Of a stretch of 64,000 bases of DNA, positions 22,590 through 34,689 are shown in pieces. Every line of letters starts with the position of its first letter. Within the stretch, counting starts at the first letter, position 1. A program made the translations under genes and the position numbers. The stretch spans positions 2,170,001 through 2,234,000 of the forward strand of contig BCGN01000001.1 in NCBI GenBank assembly GCA_001599295.1. The letters run 5' to 3'. Origin of the DNA: Sporopachydermia quercuum (lineage: Eukaryota; Ascomycota; Sporopachydermiomycetes; Sporopachydermiales; Sporopachydermiaceae). Under the pieces are notes generated by a model that had not been told where the DNA came from, ran no database searches, and saw nothing but the letters and a program-made list of their open reading frames with translations.

Positions 22590-23303
22590 TGTACTTCGTT
22601 ATGAAAGGTGTAATCAGAATTATCTGTTCAAGAGATTATGGAGAATCTCACGTAGTAGACTAACGTATCATCCATGTTAGCAGAAATAATATGGAAGTGG
22701 GTGAAAATGAGATCAGTGAAGGTGTCCGAGTTAAATAAAATGAGAATGATAGGTGTAATATGATACGAATACACAAAATTTCCACGCTGGGCTCTGCTAA
22801 TGATGGTTTTATAGATTTTGTCTTTCATTTTTTCCATCTCATTCTTTTAGTTGGCGATATTTACGTCTTCAGGGCGAGCATACAAAAGAATAATAATCAC
22901 TGGATACTATGATTTATTGACTATATATGAAATAAATGGTAAGCTAAAATATTCCTTAGGCTCCTTTTAGTCTCTACGATTTCTGACCTGAATTGAATAT
23001 TATGGTATACAACTATATAGGATATCATAGCGCAGCTACAGCTAATTTAGTGAATTCTAGAAACTGTTAAGCTATTAGTGTCACTTTGAGTTAATTAATT
23101 CGGTAGACCGCTAATTAATTAACCGGGAAACTATACGTGATAGCAACTTTATGCACTCATGATTTATAAGATATAACATATTTATTTCAATTAATTAACA
23201 TAATACAATAGAGATTCTACTTCTCATCTTGAACATCATCACAATTGATGTCTTCTGCCTTCAGTTTTCAAATCTCAATCCAAAATCTAAAACTTCAAAT
23301 CTC
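22590..23303. other. Convergent intergenic, FIP1/BUD4
   Basis: This 714-bp spacer between converging genes has no ORF of interest. Its main feature is the long hairpin at 23090-23123. AT-rich stretches probably serve as poly(A) signals for both genes. Confidence 0.5.
23090..23123. repeat. 15-bp stem inverted repeat
   Basis: GTTAATTAATTCGGT (23090-23104) pairs with ACCG plus AATTAATTAAC (23107-23110 and 23113-23123), with a 2-base loop and a 2-base bulge. It lies in the convergent FIP1/BUD4 spacer, so it could form a bidirectional termination structure or a DNA cruciform. Confidence 0.75.
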
Positions 23304-26300
23304 TTAATTACACATCTCTAAATACAAATCTTCAACCCATGTTTCCTTTGGTTTATTGATATCAATAACTAAAGATAAAATTTTCATCCATTGTTTCATT
23401 TCTTGCTGATTTTCTGCTTGTAATTCAATTATCTCTCCGTTGATAAACTGCAGTTTGAACATATGGCCATCACTCTTAGTGCTAATTCTACCTTTAGTAT
23501 CACCATTATTTCCAGCAAAACTATTAATACTAGTAAGCTTAGTAGCATCAATACCATCAAAAAATACCATTTTGGCATTTAAAAGGTTGATATTAGCAAC
23601 AGCAGTTTTGCTTGTTGCATTGTAAGCAATCAAATCTTTTCCTCTTAGTACAAACAATCTTTTCTTCCATTTCTTACAATCACCACCATTCTGCAGTAGA
23701 GTTCCTTCATAACAGCAAGAATCTCTCATTTGAAGATCTTTTGCTTGTTGTAATGCTGATTTGATGCTGCCAGGATACGAAGTGACACCATTAATACTAT
23801 CAGGATCATTTTCAATATAAAGCATCTTTACTTCTAGTTTACCAATAGAATAAGGTGCTTTATAATTAGGAGACGTAATACCACTCTTTTTAGTGGTCTT
23901 GCTATCTGAATCAATAGTCCATTCATTAAAAGTGTCGATTTCAAATCCTTTTACTTGATGTCGAACGCTTGATTGATACTTCGCAAAATCAATATATGCT
24001 CTAGAAAATGACCCGTCCTTAGCTGTAAACTTATCCCAGTTACTGGTAGAAACAAGGTTGGTAGAAACTCCATTGTTGCTATTACTATTGGTATCAATGC
24101 TACTACTCTCTCTCTTCTTCTTTGGTGATCCAAATAACTTCGCTAGAGGACCTCCGCCTGTTGACAAACTCTTATAGTGTCTATGCTTACTCTTGTTCTT
24201 GCTATTAATACTATTACTATCACCCTTACCTTGCTTGCCTTTGTTCTTACTTTTGCTTTTGCCTTTTCCTTTTATCTTCTCATTCAATTCTTCTTTATTG
24301 ATCACTTTGAACGTGACAATGAATTCCAATGAGTCTTCAACTAATAACTCGAATTCTTGGTCAATTATCACGTCTTTGGCTAAAGGAATATATGGAGTAG
24401 TTATGCAATGAATGCCATTATCAAGGATCAAACAGATCAAAGAGTTGTCAGGCTGAATATTTGGTAGTTTGATATCTTTAATACCAAGGATCTTGAAGTA
24501 AAGCCTTCCTTTCTCAGCAGAAAGTGTATTGGAGGCACCGGTGGTAGTTCGGTTAGCATTCGAATATCTCTTTCTTAGTTCTGGAGGCTTCTGATACTTT
24601 AGTTGTTGATTCAGATTACCATTGGCCTTATTATTAATCTCTGAGAGCATAGATTTGACCTGAGCACCATTTAAAAACGATTGTTTGACATCAACGCCTC
24701 TTGGTGTTTTATTGGAAGTTGAGTCGTAGTTTAATTGCTCACGATCACCAATAGGTTGCAAATTCTCTTTGGAAGAACCATGAGTCCCAGTGCTACTGCT
24801 ATTGCTACTATTATTGTCCTTACCCTTAGTCCTATTGTCACCAAATCTTCTCAATCCATACATGCTACCATAAATATCCGACTTTCTTGAACGAGTTTTC
24901 ACTCTGGCTGTTTGGTCTAGTTTTGCGACAATCAAATCCTTATTTTCGGTAAGGGCATATCCTCTTTTCTGTATAGAAATCACTTTATCAAACTCATTCT
25001 CCACTTCATCTATGAATGATTCTCCTTCTAAGAAAGTAGATGTATCAAGCAAAAGCATGTCAACAGGTTGGGGGTCTTTTGATATCTCTAAAGCAATAGC
25101 CTTCTCTATTTCATCTGACAGGTTTTGTTTGATGGCTTCTGTTTGTTCCAAAGAAAGTGGTAGAATAGGTTGATTGAACAGTGTGTCATTGTTAAGACTT
25201 TCGCTACTATTTGTAGGCCCTCTTGGGGAGAAGAATCCTGTTGCGTCGGCAGTAAAGCTTCTGCTGTAATCCCCCGTAATAGTGTTAATCAACTTATTGC
25301 TGTTTATCTTACTATTGTTTCCATTTGATACCACTCTAGGTCCATCATAGCCTATGACAGCAACTTGTCCTTTGGCAATATCATCATTGACACTGTTGAT
25401 TCTTGTCTTACCACACTCGATTCCTTTTAGCTTATACATTTCATCGCTGACTCTTCTCTTGGTGATACTGATTCTTCGAACTTCATCTGGATTGATACTG
25501 GGAAGTATTTGAGTGGACGATGAAGCATTGCTATTAGAGGAAACATTATTTGGATTGCCATCATTATTGCTATTATCGTTGTTATCATTGGCCCTATATC
25601 TTGTTTTTGGCACTCTTATGGTTGAATAGCTTGCATCAGCATTCTTGCTTTTGGCTGAAGTGTTCCCAGTACCGCTGGCCGTACTATGATCAGAAAGGAT
25701 ATGAGTCTTAACAACATCAGTAATACCATTATCTCCTCTGGTATTCAAGTACTTGTTGTTCAACTGCACTGACAGTCTGCTGCTATTAAAGGAAGAGTTT
25801 TGGCTCCAAATAGCTTGAACGTCCTGAAACTGGGATTGGTAGGATAGCAGTGAAGATCTTCCTTGTAGTTGTTGCTCAACCTTGGATGGTGAATTCTCAC
25901 TGGGAAGTAAATAATTTCTAGTTGTACTGTTATCGAAACTTCTATCAACACCTGATCCTATTCCAATTTCTGTTGCATCAGCGTTCTTAGTCTCAGTATC
26001 ATCATTTTGTTCCCAGAAGCGTGACAGCTCTTCCACAAAGCTGAAATCTTCTTCGTCATTGATAAACGGAAGTTTCAAACTGCTGGAAGGTACTCTGGAT
26101 AAAGTAGAAGTATTTGATAGCGTTTTGACGAGGTTTGAAGTAGTTTGGTCTCTCGATAGTATACTACTGGTATTGGCATTGGTGTTGATATTGTTATTGT
26201 CAATACCTTTATTGCTACCACTGATATTAATAGCAATACTTTTAGTAGCACTTCTATCCCATTGGCTACCTTTTATCTCACTAGTCAATGAATTGGTTCT

Positions 26301-28570
26301 GAAGTTCTCTACTTTTTTTAAATCGTCTGTAGTCAATGAATAAGCCTTAATAGGTTTCTGTTTGATAGGACTCTCGGTGCCATTGCTGCCGGTATTATTG
26401 AGTAAAAAAGCAAACTTTGCTCGATTAATACGTTTGGGGGATTCATTTCCATCAGATGCAGCAGCTGAATTGTCCGTAGTTGGATCAGAATAATTTTTGG
26501 TAACATAGTCAGACGTCTCTTGCTCAGTGACAATCTCAAATGCGCTTTCCCAGCTTCTATCTTCAGAAGGAACGAACTGCGGAAGTGTTATATCGTTCTG
26601 CGTTGATAGATCAAGAGAAAAGGCATCGGCCTCAGGAGAAGCAGAAACAGATGTTCCGTCAGAGCTGGAAGCTGATGGTGGACTTTCGGAAACAGTATCT
26701 GAAGCCCCAGAAGTTTCGGAAGCTTGAGAAAGCTCCTCTTGAAAAGAATCTGCAGATTGAATTTCCGCGCTATGTGGAATAAGGGTTGGAGATTCAAACT
26801 GTTTGTCAGCATTTAGATTAGTTCTGCATTCGGAATTATTGCCTGCTTGAGACTGCAGAACGGAGATGTTTTCCGATGATTCCGGAGTAGAGTAGTTTTC
26901 GAATGATTCTGGTTTGGATTCAACTGCGGAACAATTAATTTGTTCTGACAGTTCATTGCAATTCACATCGTCTCCGTTATCACTATAAAGACAAACACTG
27001 TGTAGATCATCGTTATCCTCGTCTGACATTATTTCCGGTTTTTTGTTCAAATCAATTCCGTTATCTTCAAATTGAATTCCAGATTTTTCCCCAATTTCGG
27101 ATAATTTTCTAATTCTGATGTTTGAGTTTCCATCATTGATCTCGAATCCCTTTAAGGAATTACTATTTGCGCTTTTGGTAATAATTTTCCGTTCGTTTTC
27201 CCGAAGCGATTCTTTCCTTTGTAAATCTGATTGAAGTCGGAGATCATAGTCGGATGAATTTCGAATGTTATTCTCAAATATCCTATGAGTATTGCTATCA
27301 TCATTTCCGCTATTTTCAATTATTTTCTCCGAGCTTTGTTGTTGATTCTTGCTCACATTATATAAAAGTGCCTCCATATGGTACGAATCAACGTCAAAGT
27401 TGTGTTTCTTATGTTTTGCTGTATTTGAGCTTTCGGAAACTGTATTTTTGTTAACCTCAGTAAAATTTTCAAACGGCTGATGGCTCTCGAACATGTTTTC
27501 AATTGATTGTCCAATCGTCTTGTCTAATTCTGCTTCTCTATCAAAGAGAACAGCATCAAGCCGTTCCTCTAAAGAAAGCCTAGATTTGTTGTTATTAAGT
27601 TCTTCTTTGGAAACAGCCATATCTGTTTGAAATATACCATCGGAGTTTCCTAGTCTATCTTTGTGCTCTCCAGAGTACTGCTCGGACTCAATATTATCAT
27701 TGTTTAAANTCGGTGGCAGAGGCAAAGGGCGACCTGTACCTCGAATCTTTTCTGATGTATCAGTAACTTGCTCCCATACTGATTGAAATGAAGTGTTTAG
27801 CTCATCTGGATTGATAGGTTTATGTTGGTCTAATGATGAATAGAACTCAATAGGGTCTTTTGAATGAGAATTCAAAGGAAATATTCCGTTTTCTGTATAT
27901 TCTGCCTCTTCGCTGTCAGAGCTTTCAGGTGTTAATGATTCGTATTCCAACACTTTTGGTGGTGATCTTTCAAAGGAGACTGACATGTTTTTTTTTGAAG
28001 GAAAATGCTTTAAATTGGACTTTGATTTCCCATTGGGAGATGAAGAAAAGGAAGACACTGAGCTTGAATGAGGAAGCCCTGGGTAGTATTGGAATTCATT
28101 TTGTGGGGTAGATGGTGAGAGTAGATTGATTTGATCTGTCAATTCACTTGCAAAAGAGTCCAATGTGTCTGTTGATGTACCGTTATCGGNAGTTAGTGCT
28201 GACTGTAGAATTGGCGATTTGAAAGTTAAAGACTTAGTTGGGGATTGTAAAGGAGGTGTGGGGATTATTGGTATATGTCCTTCAATGGGGATTGGGATTG
28301 TCATTGGAACAGGTGAGAATGGTGATGTCCTTCCCGTTATTGTTTCGCTAAGTTTAACAGGACTTGGNCTTCTGGAGAAAGATCCTTGGAGTTTGATAGG
28401 TGAGCTGAAAGGGCTCGTTGTGTTTAGAGGAGACTTAGAGGCAGAGGAATCTATAAAATGTTAGTATGAATATTATAATGTGAAAAAAATGCTATCACAA
28501 GTGTCAATGAATAAATAGGTATGACGCTTGAATACATACCTGCTCCTTTGTATACAGATTCTGTTGTCAT
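23304..28570 (-). CDS. BUD4: Bud4-like anillin-type scaffold protein
   Basis: Two exons: 28540-28570 (31 bp) and 23304-28450, giving 1725 residues; S. cerevisiae Bud4 is about 1450. The 89-bp intron has a GTATGT donor, TACTAAC branch and TATAG acceptor (phase 1); the joined start reads MTTESVYKGADSSASKSPLN. The first 1300 residues are low-complexity, Ser/Asn-rich and acidic. From about 1320 the anillin-homology region appears (GRLYFKILGIKDIKLPNIQ, DNGIHCITTPYIPL, FELLVEDSLEFIVTF), interrupted by a Lys/Ser-rich insert. A PH domain occupies about 1587-1720 (GDCKKWKKRLFVLRGKDLIA, then QEMKQWMKILSLVID). Bud4 organises septin rings and marks axial bud sites at the neck. Four n bases fall in or near the gene; none breaks the frame. 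Confidence 0.88.
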
Positions 28571-30558
28571 TGCGCTGGGAAGAGCTGAAGAAATGGTACT
28601 NGTTCGGCTTCAGAGAACTATTGAATCTAGAGTTCAGAGCCTCAGAAATTTTCCAATCCGAGTAGTTTGAGCTCTGACAGACTGCTGATAATATCAAGCA
28701 CTCTTTTTTTTGATTTCTTGTTGGGATTGACTTCTGTAGATCTCTTGTAGAGTAGTAAAATAGTACTGGAGTTGCACACTAGAAGCGCAATTACCCTTTG
28801 AGTGATTTAACTAACTCTTACTAATTGCAAAAGAAAATCTTCAATAGTACTGCTATTCTAATATTTTGCTAACTTAGGGTATAAAATACGTAAAACTGAT
28901 GAGTGAAGATCAATATTATTCACCTAAAAAATCCATAGAAGCAGGCAGCAGGAGGAAGAGTGAAAAGAAGGATTTGAAGAACAATGATGGATTTATTCTT
29001 GTTTAATAGCACTTTGTTGATTGATTGCTTGATTAGGAAAAAGGTAATATTGCAAGTTTAGAGTTAAAATTATCGGGGAGCAATAAGGTTTGATACTAGT
29101 CGAAAAGGAAGTTGTGAGATTGTTAGATACCGATGTTTGGTTTGATTCCATAGAATAAACTAAAAGAATGTAAAGTTCTACTAGATNTTTCACGTTGAAT
29201 CTTCTACTATTCTTCTTCAATTATTACACGGTCTCGATGTAGTGATGTAATATCAAAAAGAGCATGAAAGTGGGCCATGATTTTCAATAAAGTTTAAACA
29301 TTCAATGTAAAATTATGCCGAACCTAAATAGCATTAAAAATCACCTACCCCAAAATAAAGTTGTACATTAGCTTGCATATCCATACATGAAATGAAGGAG
29401 AGTAGCTGAAGGAATAAAACTTCTTGTTGTTAGATCTTATTGAAGAGATGGATTTAACGTATTTTTCCTTTTATAGAGATTAATTTGTTTTGTTGTTACT
29501 AGAGGTTTTCAATATCATAAAAAAAGAGAGCTCGTAACATTCTAGTAAAAGTACATCACGAATAAGTTTCTTACTTCGATTTAAAGTTCAATTACGCTTC
29601 AATCGAACAAAATTGTGTCACGTGAGAGGAAGATCTTCCACTTTTTTTTTATCAATCTGATGAAAGATATANCCAAGTTCACTTGAAGAAGCTACAATTC
29701 AATGCTTATTCAGTAGTAATTTGCTCCAGTCAGGTTCGATCTCCCTGATCATCTTCAATTTCCCATTTAAATATCTCAAAGGAAACAAATTTCTTGAAAT
29801 AGTTTACAACCAGGCCATGGAGCCGCCCGGTATCTACTCCTCTTACCAGTAAGGTCCTATCTTCTAACTTAGCTCATTACTACTCAAACTAACAAACCGC
29901 TTATACTTCTACATTTTCCTACTCCTCATCCTCTTTCCAGAGATTTTCTTCGGAACATTTCCTACACTACCATAGCCATGGTTCACTGCTCGTCACTGTC
30001 CACAACTTCACGACTCACCAGTACTCATCTCCCTCCTCCCCCTTTCCNTCCCCACAAGTCACAGTCACAGTTGTGACAAATATCGGCTTTACTACTCTCG
30101 TGACCATAATGTGTGACAAATCCTTACCAATTAGCTCAAACCATCGATTACCTCATTAACAAAAACGCGGCTTGTTAGACACGTTATACGCCTNGAATGA
30201 GTTCAATGTCTGCTTTTTCAGCACATTGAACCATACAAACATAACGACGGTTCATTGATAATTTGTTGCTTTTTTTCCTAATGACAAGTATCTGTTTACA
30301 GTGGTATCAAATAATGGCAACTAGATAGTTATTGTTATTTTGTTGTACTTATCATTATCCGCTGTATTACTTTTCAAGCACTTGTACTGTACGTGTCTTG
30401 GTGCAGACAGTAGATGTGTGCGATCATAATAGCAACAAATATATAATTCTCACTAGCAGAACAGCCCTATTATTTCATAATAATCAACGACCATAACACC
30501 CGCAAATATCCTGTTTACGATTTTTTGTTAATTCTGTAACCCTTTGAAATCCTATACG
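28571..30558. other. Divergent intergenic, BUD4/glutaredoxin
   Basis: This 2.0 kb contains no recognisable gene. A CACGTG E-box lies at 29619-29624. A pyrimidine-rich block covers about 29860-30060. TGTGACAAAT occurs twice (30072-30081, 30112-30121). A hairpin near 29730 contains a GGTTCGA heptamer but is not a tRNA. Confidence 0.5.
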
Positions 30559-31179
30559 ATGATAGGCTCACGAAGAACTAGAATAATTGGCCTAACCGCC
30601 ATCACAGTGTCTATTTTTCTATTGATATTCCTTATGTCAGGTCATCAAACAAGCGGCTCGGTTTTAACTGGTGAATCAGACGAATCTCAAGTGAAGGCTG
30701 GTATCGAGAAAAGCCAAGAAACGGACCCAGGCCTTAGTGGCACATCTCCAGGTGTTGAGGCTGGAGGATCGTCTTCTGCAGGGCAAACAAAAGATCTAAC
30801 TAATGATCCTGGTGAACCATTTGACCCTCAAAAGGAATATAGTGCTATTTTACAAATGGCTCCTGTTGTCGTATTTTCAAAAACACATTGTCCTCATTCG
30901 AAATTTGTTAAAGATGTCTTGGCAAATGAGTATCAAATTACACCATCTCCTATCATAGTAGAATTAGATAAGCATCCTCATGGACAAGAACTACAACGGT
31001 ATATAGGCGCACAATCTGGAAGAAAAACTGTTCCTAATGTATATATCTCTGGTGTTTCTAGAGGAGGTGGTGATGAAGTACGACAGTTACATTCTAAAGG
31101 TGATTTAGCAGTTATTTTCCAGCGATGGGGTGGAAATAAGCTGAGAGTCAAGAAACTGAATGCACCAAGCAGTTCTTAA
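30559..31179 (+). CDS. Membrane-anchored monothiol glutaredoxin (Grx6/Grx7 type)
   Basis: 206 residues from the first ATG at 30559; an upstream in-frame TTG is not used here. Residues about 10-27 (IIGLTAITVSIFLLIFLM) form one signal-anchor segment. An acidic Ser/Gly-rich linker follows, then a glutaredoxin fold from about 90. The active site is THCPHSKF (Cys111), a monothiol CPHS; S. cerevisiae Grx7 has CPYS and Grx6 CSYS. The cis-Pro motif (TVPNVYISG) and the GGGDE motif for glutathione binding are present. The family acts in the early secretory pathway (ER/Golgi lumen) on glutathione mixed disulphides. The C-terminal RWGGNKLRVKKLNAP tail is unusual in its basic residues. The His in the active site is worth noting. 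Confidence 0.88.
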   Translation: MIGSRRTRIIGLTAITVSIFLLIFLMSGHQTSGSVLTGESDESQVKAGIEKSQETDPGLSGTSPGVEAGGSSSAGQTKDLTNDPGEPFDPQKEYSAILQMAPVVVFSKTHCPHSKFVKDVLANEYQITPSPIIVELDKHPHGQELQRYIGAQSGRKTVPNVYISGVSRGGGDEVRQLHSKGDLAVIFQRWGGNKLRVKKLNAPSSS

Positions 31180-32094
31180 GGAAGAAGAACAAGTTTGTGT
31201 GTGTTCGTTTGATCTTTGGTTTGGTTTGGTTGGAAGATTAATATTGTATTGGACTGTTAGCTTTTGACATAAGTGAATACTTGGTACTAGTCTTACTAGT
31301 AAGAATAATGATAGCAATAAGGAAGAAGTACTTGTTAATAAATTCGTTTACAGCGAGTGTTTCCAAACCTACATAAAAGATCNGCAAGTTTCTTGATAGT
31401 GGAATGAAGTAGAGCAGAGATGGCTATGAATGGATTAAATAGTCTGGCATAGGTATTTTAATCAATACAGTGCAGTATCGTATGGCGTATTAAGAAGTTT
31501 CATAGAAACATGGTCAATTTCTGAAGAAGTAGCAAGGAAATTTTTAGTTTTAACCAGTAATAAGATCAAGAGAATCTTTTATACAAGATGCTTCTTCTGC
31601 TCTGTATTTAATCATTACAGTNGTCTATAATTGTTATTATCAAACTCTGCATTTTCACCATTTCGCCTCCAGTTATATTTTCTTGTCTCAGTACTACTAT
31701 TTCTTTTCATATTTACTGATCATTCTAGTAGAAGATAAGTAGAGTTGATAATGAAAAGCTTTAGATTTTTGTTCAGCTCCATTTTGAGGTGCATGTTTAG
31801 TTTTACCATGAAGAACTGATAACATAATGTGGTGGAAAACGAATCATGTGTTATTAAAGATATAGAATGATTATAAAGACATAAAATACAAATGGTAACC
31901 GATGTTGGCAGCAATAATTAATGCTCCATAGTTGCTGTCCGCCATTATCTTACTATCTTACGGTTTAACTCTAAGTCATACAGTATATAATTCCCAAAAC
32001 TCTTTCCAAACTATTNTTACTTCATCTATGTTACATACAAAAAGTCTCAAACTCTTATAATTATACATTTTATCTTCCAACGTAGCTTCTTGGC
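31180..32094. other. Convergent intergenic, glutaredoxin/REB1
   Basis: This 915-bp spacer between convergent genes shows no gene or strong repeat. Open frames are short and AT-driven. Confidence 0.5.
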
Positions 32095-34689
32095 TTACCT
32101 CCAACTCAACTCAGAGTAATTAGGGTCAGCGTATATATTATGATTTTCNACCTGTCTAACTGAGTCTTCGTCAAGAGCTGTATTATCGGGACCATTATGT
32201 CCTGAATGAGGAGTGCTGTTATCATTGTTGGTATTATCTCCGTTATTACTTATATTATTGTCCTCATGGACATTAGAGTTTCCGTGATTGTCGTCTCCAT
32301 TATCATTGTTCATATTATCTCCATTATGGTCTTCTATATTATCAGTATCACCATCAGGTTGAATGACGGAGGAAGAATGTGAATGAGATTCAACTTGAGC
32401 TCGTAGTAATGATTCATCAGCTGTGAGTGTACTATCAACAGTTACATCATTATTTCCGGTATTTTTCTCATTAAACAAACCTTCTAGTTCATAGTGTCCA
32501 TTATTATTAATTCCAGTATTAATTCCATTACTAATACTATTATTGATTCCGCTATTGAGACTACCATTAATGCTGCTCATCCCACCATCATAATCCTGTA
32601 ATAAGCTCTCAACCACCTCATTGAACGACTTATTCTTATGATCACGTATACTATTTCTTAATCTTTCATAAGCTATCTTCATCTCTCCGCTGGTCCATCC
32701 TTGAATTCCAGAAAGTCTAAGTATCTCTTGCCAATCGACATCATTTTCATGTTGATATCCCGATTGCTTTAACTGCTGAAGCATCAAAACACGATACTCT
32801 TCATCCATTCCTCTTACTTTCTCGACCATTTCCCTTCTTAACAGTTTGTTCCATTTATATCTACACTGAATCCTGCTTCTAGTACCGCCCATACGTTCAG
32901 ATACAACGGTCCAATTGATACTCGTNTCAATATCTTGCATTTCTCGTATCACGTTAATAAGTCTTGATTCTTCTTCTTCTGTCCATCGGCTTTGAGCTCG
33001 TTGGTCTCCACATTTCACATAGTTTCTCCAGCGATCCCTACAATCTTCAGGCATTCTTCCTAATTCTTTAGAAATGAGTTTCCACTGTGATTTCTTTTCC
33101 GTGACAAGTTTTGCTAATAGGACGTCATCCTCTGGCGTCCACTTACCTCTTACTTGGAACACATGATATGCTCTTCTCACGTGCTTGTATAAGCTGGCTC
33201 TGGTACGATGAGGTAGCACTTTTTGTAGAGACTCCCAAAAATCATCCTTTCTTCTTTCGTTGCTCCAAACACGCTCGCAGATCTGTTGACGCGTCAGATT
33301 ATTAACCTGACAATACTGTTCTACAAATCTGTCAATGGTCNCTATTTCTTCTTTGGAGAACATTTTTACTTGTCCCGGGACAGATGTACTTGTAGCAGTA
33401 ACAGAAGTGCTGCTAGGATCTGTACCAGAACTGGATGTCTGATTGTCAACTCCTGTGACAGTCAACGGTGGTATCAAAGGTAAATCCAGTTGTCTAATTG
33501 GTTGTCTGATTGTCCTTAGGGTNGAAACACCTGGGAGTCTCTTGTCCTTTCTAGGGGATGTTATAATACTGTTACCAGACATGGGTTTATCTTTCTTCCT
33601 GAGATATTCCATGTGGGCCGCCACAGCGGCTTCAGCAGCAGCTTGGGTTTGTTGATCAATTGTCAGGTTCAATTCTGCATTAAGCATAGCTTGTTGAACT
33701 TCAGTTCCAGAAAGCTGAGCAAGTTCAGGATCAACATTGGCTGCTTCTAATTCCCGCTTCTTGTTTCTTTTCCGCTTTTTAGGCCGAGTTGGCATATTAT
33801 TGACTGCTTCTTCAGTAGAAGCTCGCTCAGCTTCTGCGGCTGCGGCCGCGGCCGCTGCTGCTTCGTATAAATCAAACTGGTTCTCATTTGTCAGTGCCTC
33901 ATCAGTGAGATAACCAGTCCATTGATTTGAGTTGTTTTGAAGAAATTCTGTTAAGTGGGTAGCATCAAATACTTTTCGTTTGCGAGATTCAGAATCATCG
34001 TCAACCCCGTCATTTTCAGAGGCGGCTGCTGCTGCTACTGCTGCCGCGGCAACTGCCTCTCTTGCTTGTGCTAATGCTGCTTCTGCTAAAGCTGTGTTTT
34101 CTGCTAGTACTACTTCTGCTGTGACTTGGTCTAACTGATCATTAGACTCCTTGATATCAAGAAGCATGGAAGAGTCCTTAGAGTCATGGTGACCTTCTTC
34201 CTCATGAATAGTGTTAGAATCTGTTAAATGGCCTTCTGATACTGAAATGTTATCAATACTATGTGCATGTGTTTCTTCGTTATCTCGTTCAGTTTCTTGT
34301 TTCAAAGCACGGGCTAATGCTTGATCGTTGGCATCAGTTTCTTGCTCTTCAGGGTTAACAAGGTCAGCAGAATGTTCACCAGAATGTTCACCTAATTGTT
34401 GCTGTGAATGTAAATTATCATCTAAGCTGTCATCTTGAAGATGTTCGGTGAGTGTTAACTCTACGTTTTCTTCTGGTGCTCGTGATCTAACATGATCACC
34501 TTGGTATATGATATTGTCTTNTCCTTGTTGTATATGTTCCTGCTGAGATTGCAATTCAATGTCTTGATTCTCCCTGCTTCTTCCCTTCTTTCCCTTTTTG
34601 CTTTTCCTGGAGCCAAGTTGCAGTAAAGCAACAGCACCTAATTCTTCTTCATGTTCCGATAGCTCGTTATCATCATTCGGAGACATCAT
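32095..34689 (-). CDS. REB1: Reb1-like Myb-type DNA-binding protein
   Basis: 864 residues from the ATG pair at 34689/34686; S. cerevisiae Reb1 is 810. The N-terminal half is acidic and Gln/Ala/Glu-rich, with alanine runs (9 Ala around 33835-33862) and a basic patch (RPKKRKRNKKRE). From about residue 450 come the Reb1 helical domain (IDRFVEQYCQVNNLTRQQIC), the Myb-associated segment and two Myb repeats (GKWTPEDDVLLAKLV...WKLISKELGRMPEDCRDRW and SRWTEEEESRLINVI...INWTVV) ending near 700. The tail is Asn/Asp-rich. Reb1 is a general regulatory factor that excludes nucleosomes at RNA polymerase II promoters and terminates transcription, including at rDNA. Several n bases lie inside. The stop TAA overlaps a GTAAGC donor-like sequence. 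Confidence 0.9.
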   Translation of the reverse strand: MMSPNDDNELSEHEEELGAVALLQLGSRKSKKGKKGRSRENQDIELQSQQEHIQQGXDNIIYQGDHVRSRAPEENVELTLTEHLQDDSLDDNLHSQQQLGEHSGEHSADLVNPEEQETDANDQALARALKQETERDNEETHAHSIDNISVSEGHLTDSNTIHEEEGHHDSKDSSMLLDIKESNDQLDQVTAEVVLAENTALAEAALAQAREAVAAAAVAAAAASENDGVDDDSESRKRKVFDATHLTEFLQNNSNQWTGYLTDEALTNENQFDLYEAAAAAAAAAEAERASTEEAVNNMPTRPKKRKRNKKRELEAANVDPELAQLSGTEVQQAMLNAELNLTIDQQTQAAAEAAVAAHMEYLRKKDKPMSGNSIITSPRKDKRLPGVXTLRTIRQPIRQLDLPLIPPLTVTGVDNQTSSSGTDPSSTSVTATSTSVPGQVKMFSKEEIXTIDRFVEQYCQVNNLTRQQICERVWSNERRKDDFWESLQKVLPHRTRASLYKHVRRAYHVFQVRGKWTPEDDVLLAKLVTEKKSQWKLISKELGRMPEDCRDRWRNYVKCGDQRAQSRWTEEEESRLINVIREMQDIXTSINWTVVSERMGGTRSRIQCRYKWNKLLRREMVEKVRGMDEEYRVLMLQQLKQSGYQHENDVDWQEILRLSGIQGWTSGEMKIAYERLRNSIRDHKNKSFNEVVESLLQDYDGGMSSINGSLNSGINNSISNGINTGINNNGHYELEGLFNEKNTGNNDVTVDSTLTADESLLRAQVESHSHSSSVIQPDGDTDNIEDHNGDNMNNDNGDDNHGNSNVHEDNNISNNGDNTNNDNSTPHSGHNGPDNTALDEDSVRQXENHNIYADPNYSELSWR

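Noticed and set aside
29725-29752. GGTTCGATC hairpin resembling a tRNA T-arm
   Set aside because: The loop is nine bases, there is no A box or acceptor stem upstream, and no CCA-side pairing could be drawn.
30544-30558. Longer N-terminus for the glutaredoxin
   Set aside because: The upstream codon is TTG; the first ATG at 30559 directly precedes the membrane anchor. The same reasoning trimmed REB1 (34725 to 34689), NUBM (60817 to 60712) and FIP1 (21192 to 21213).
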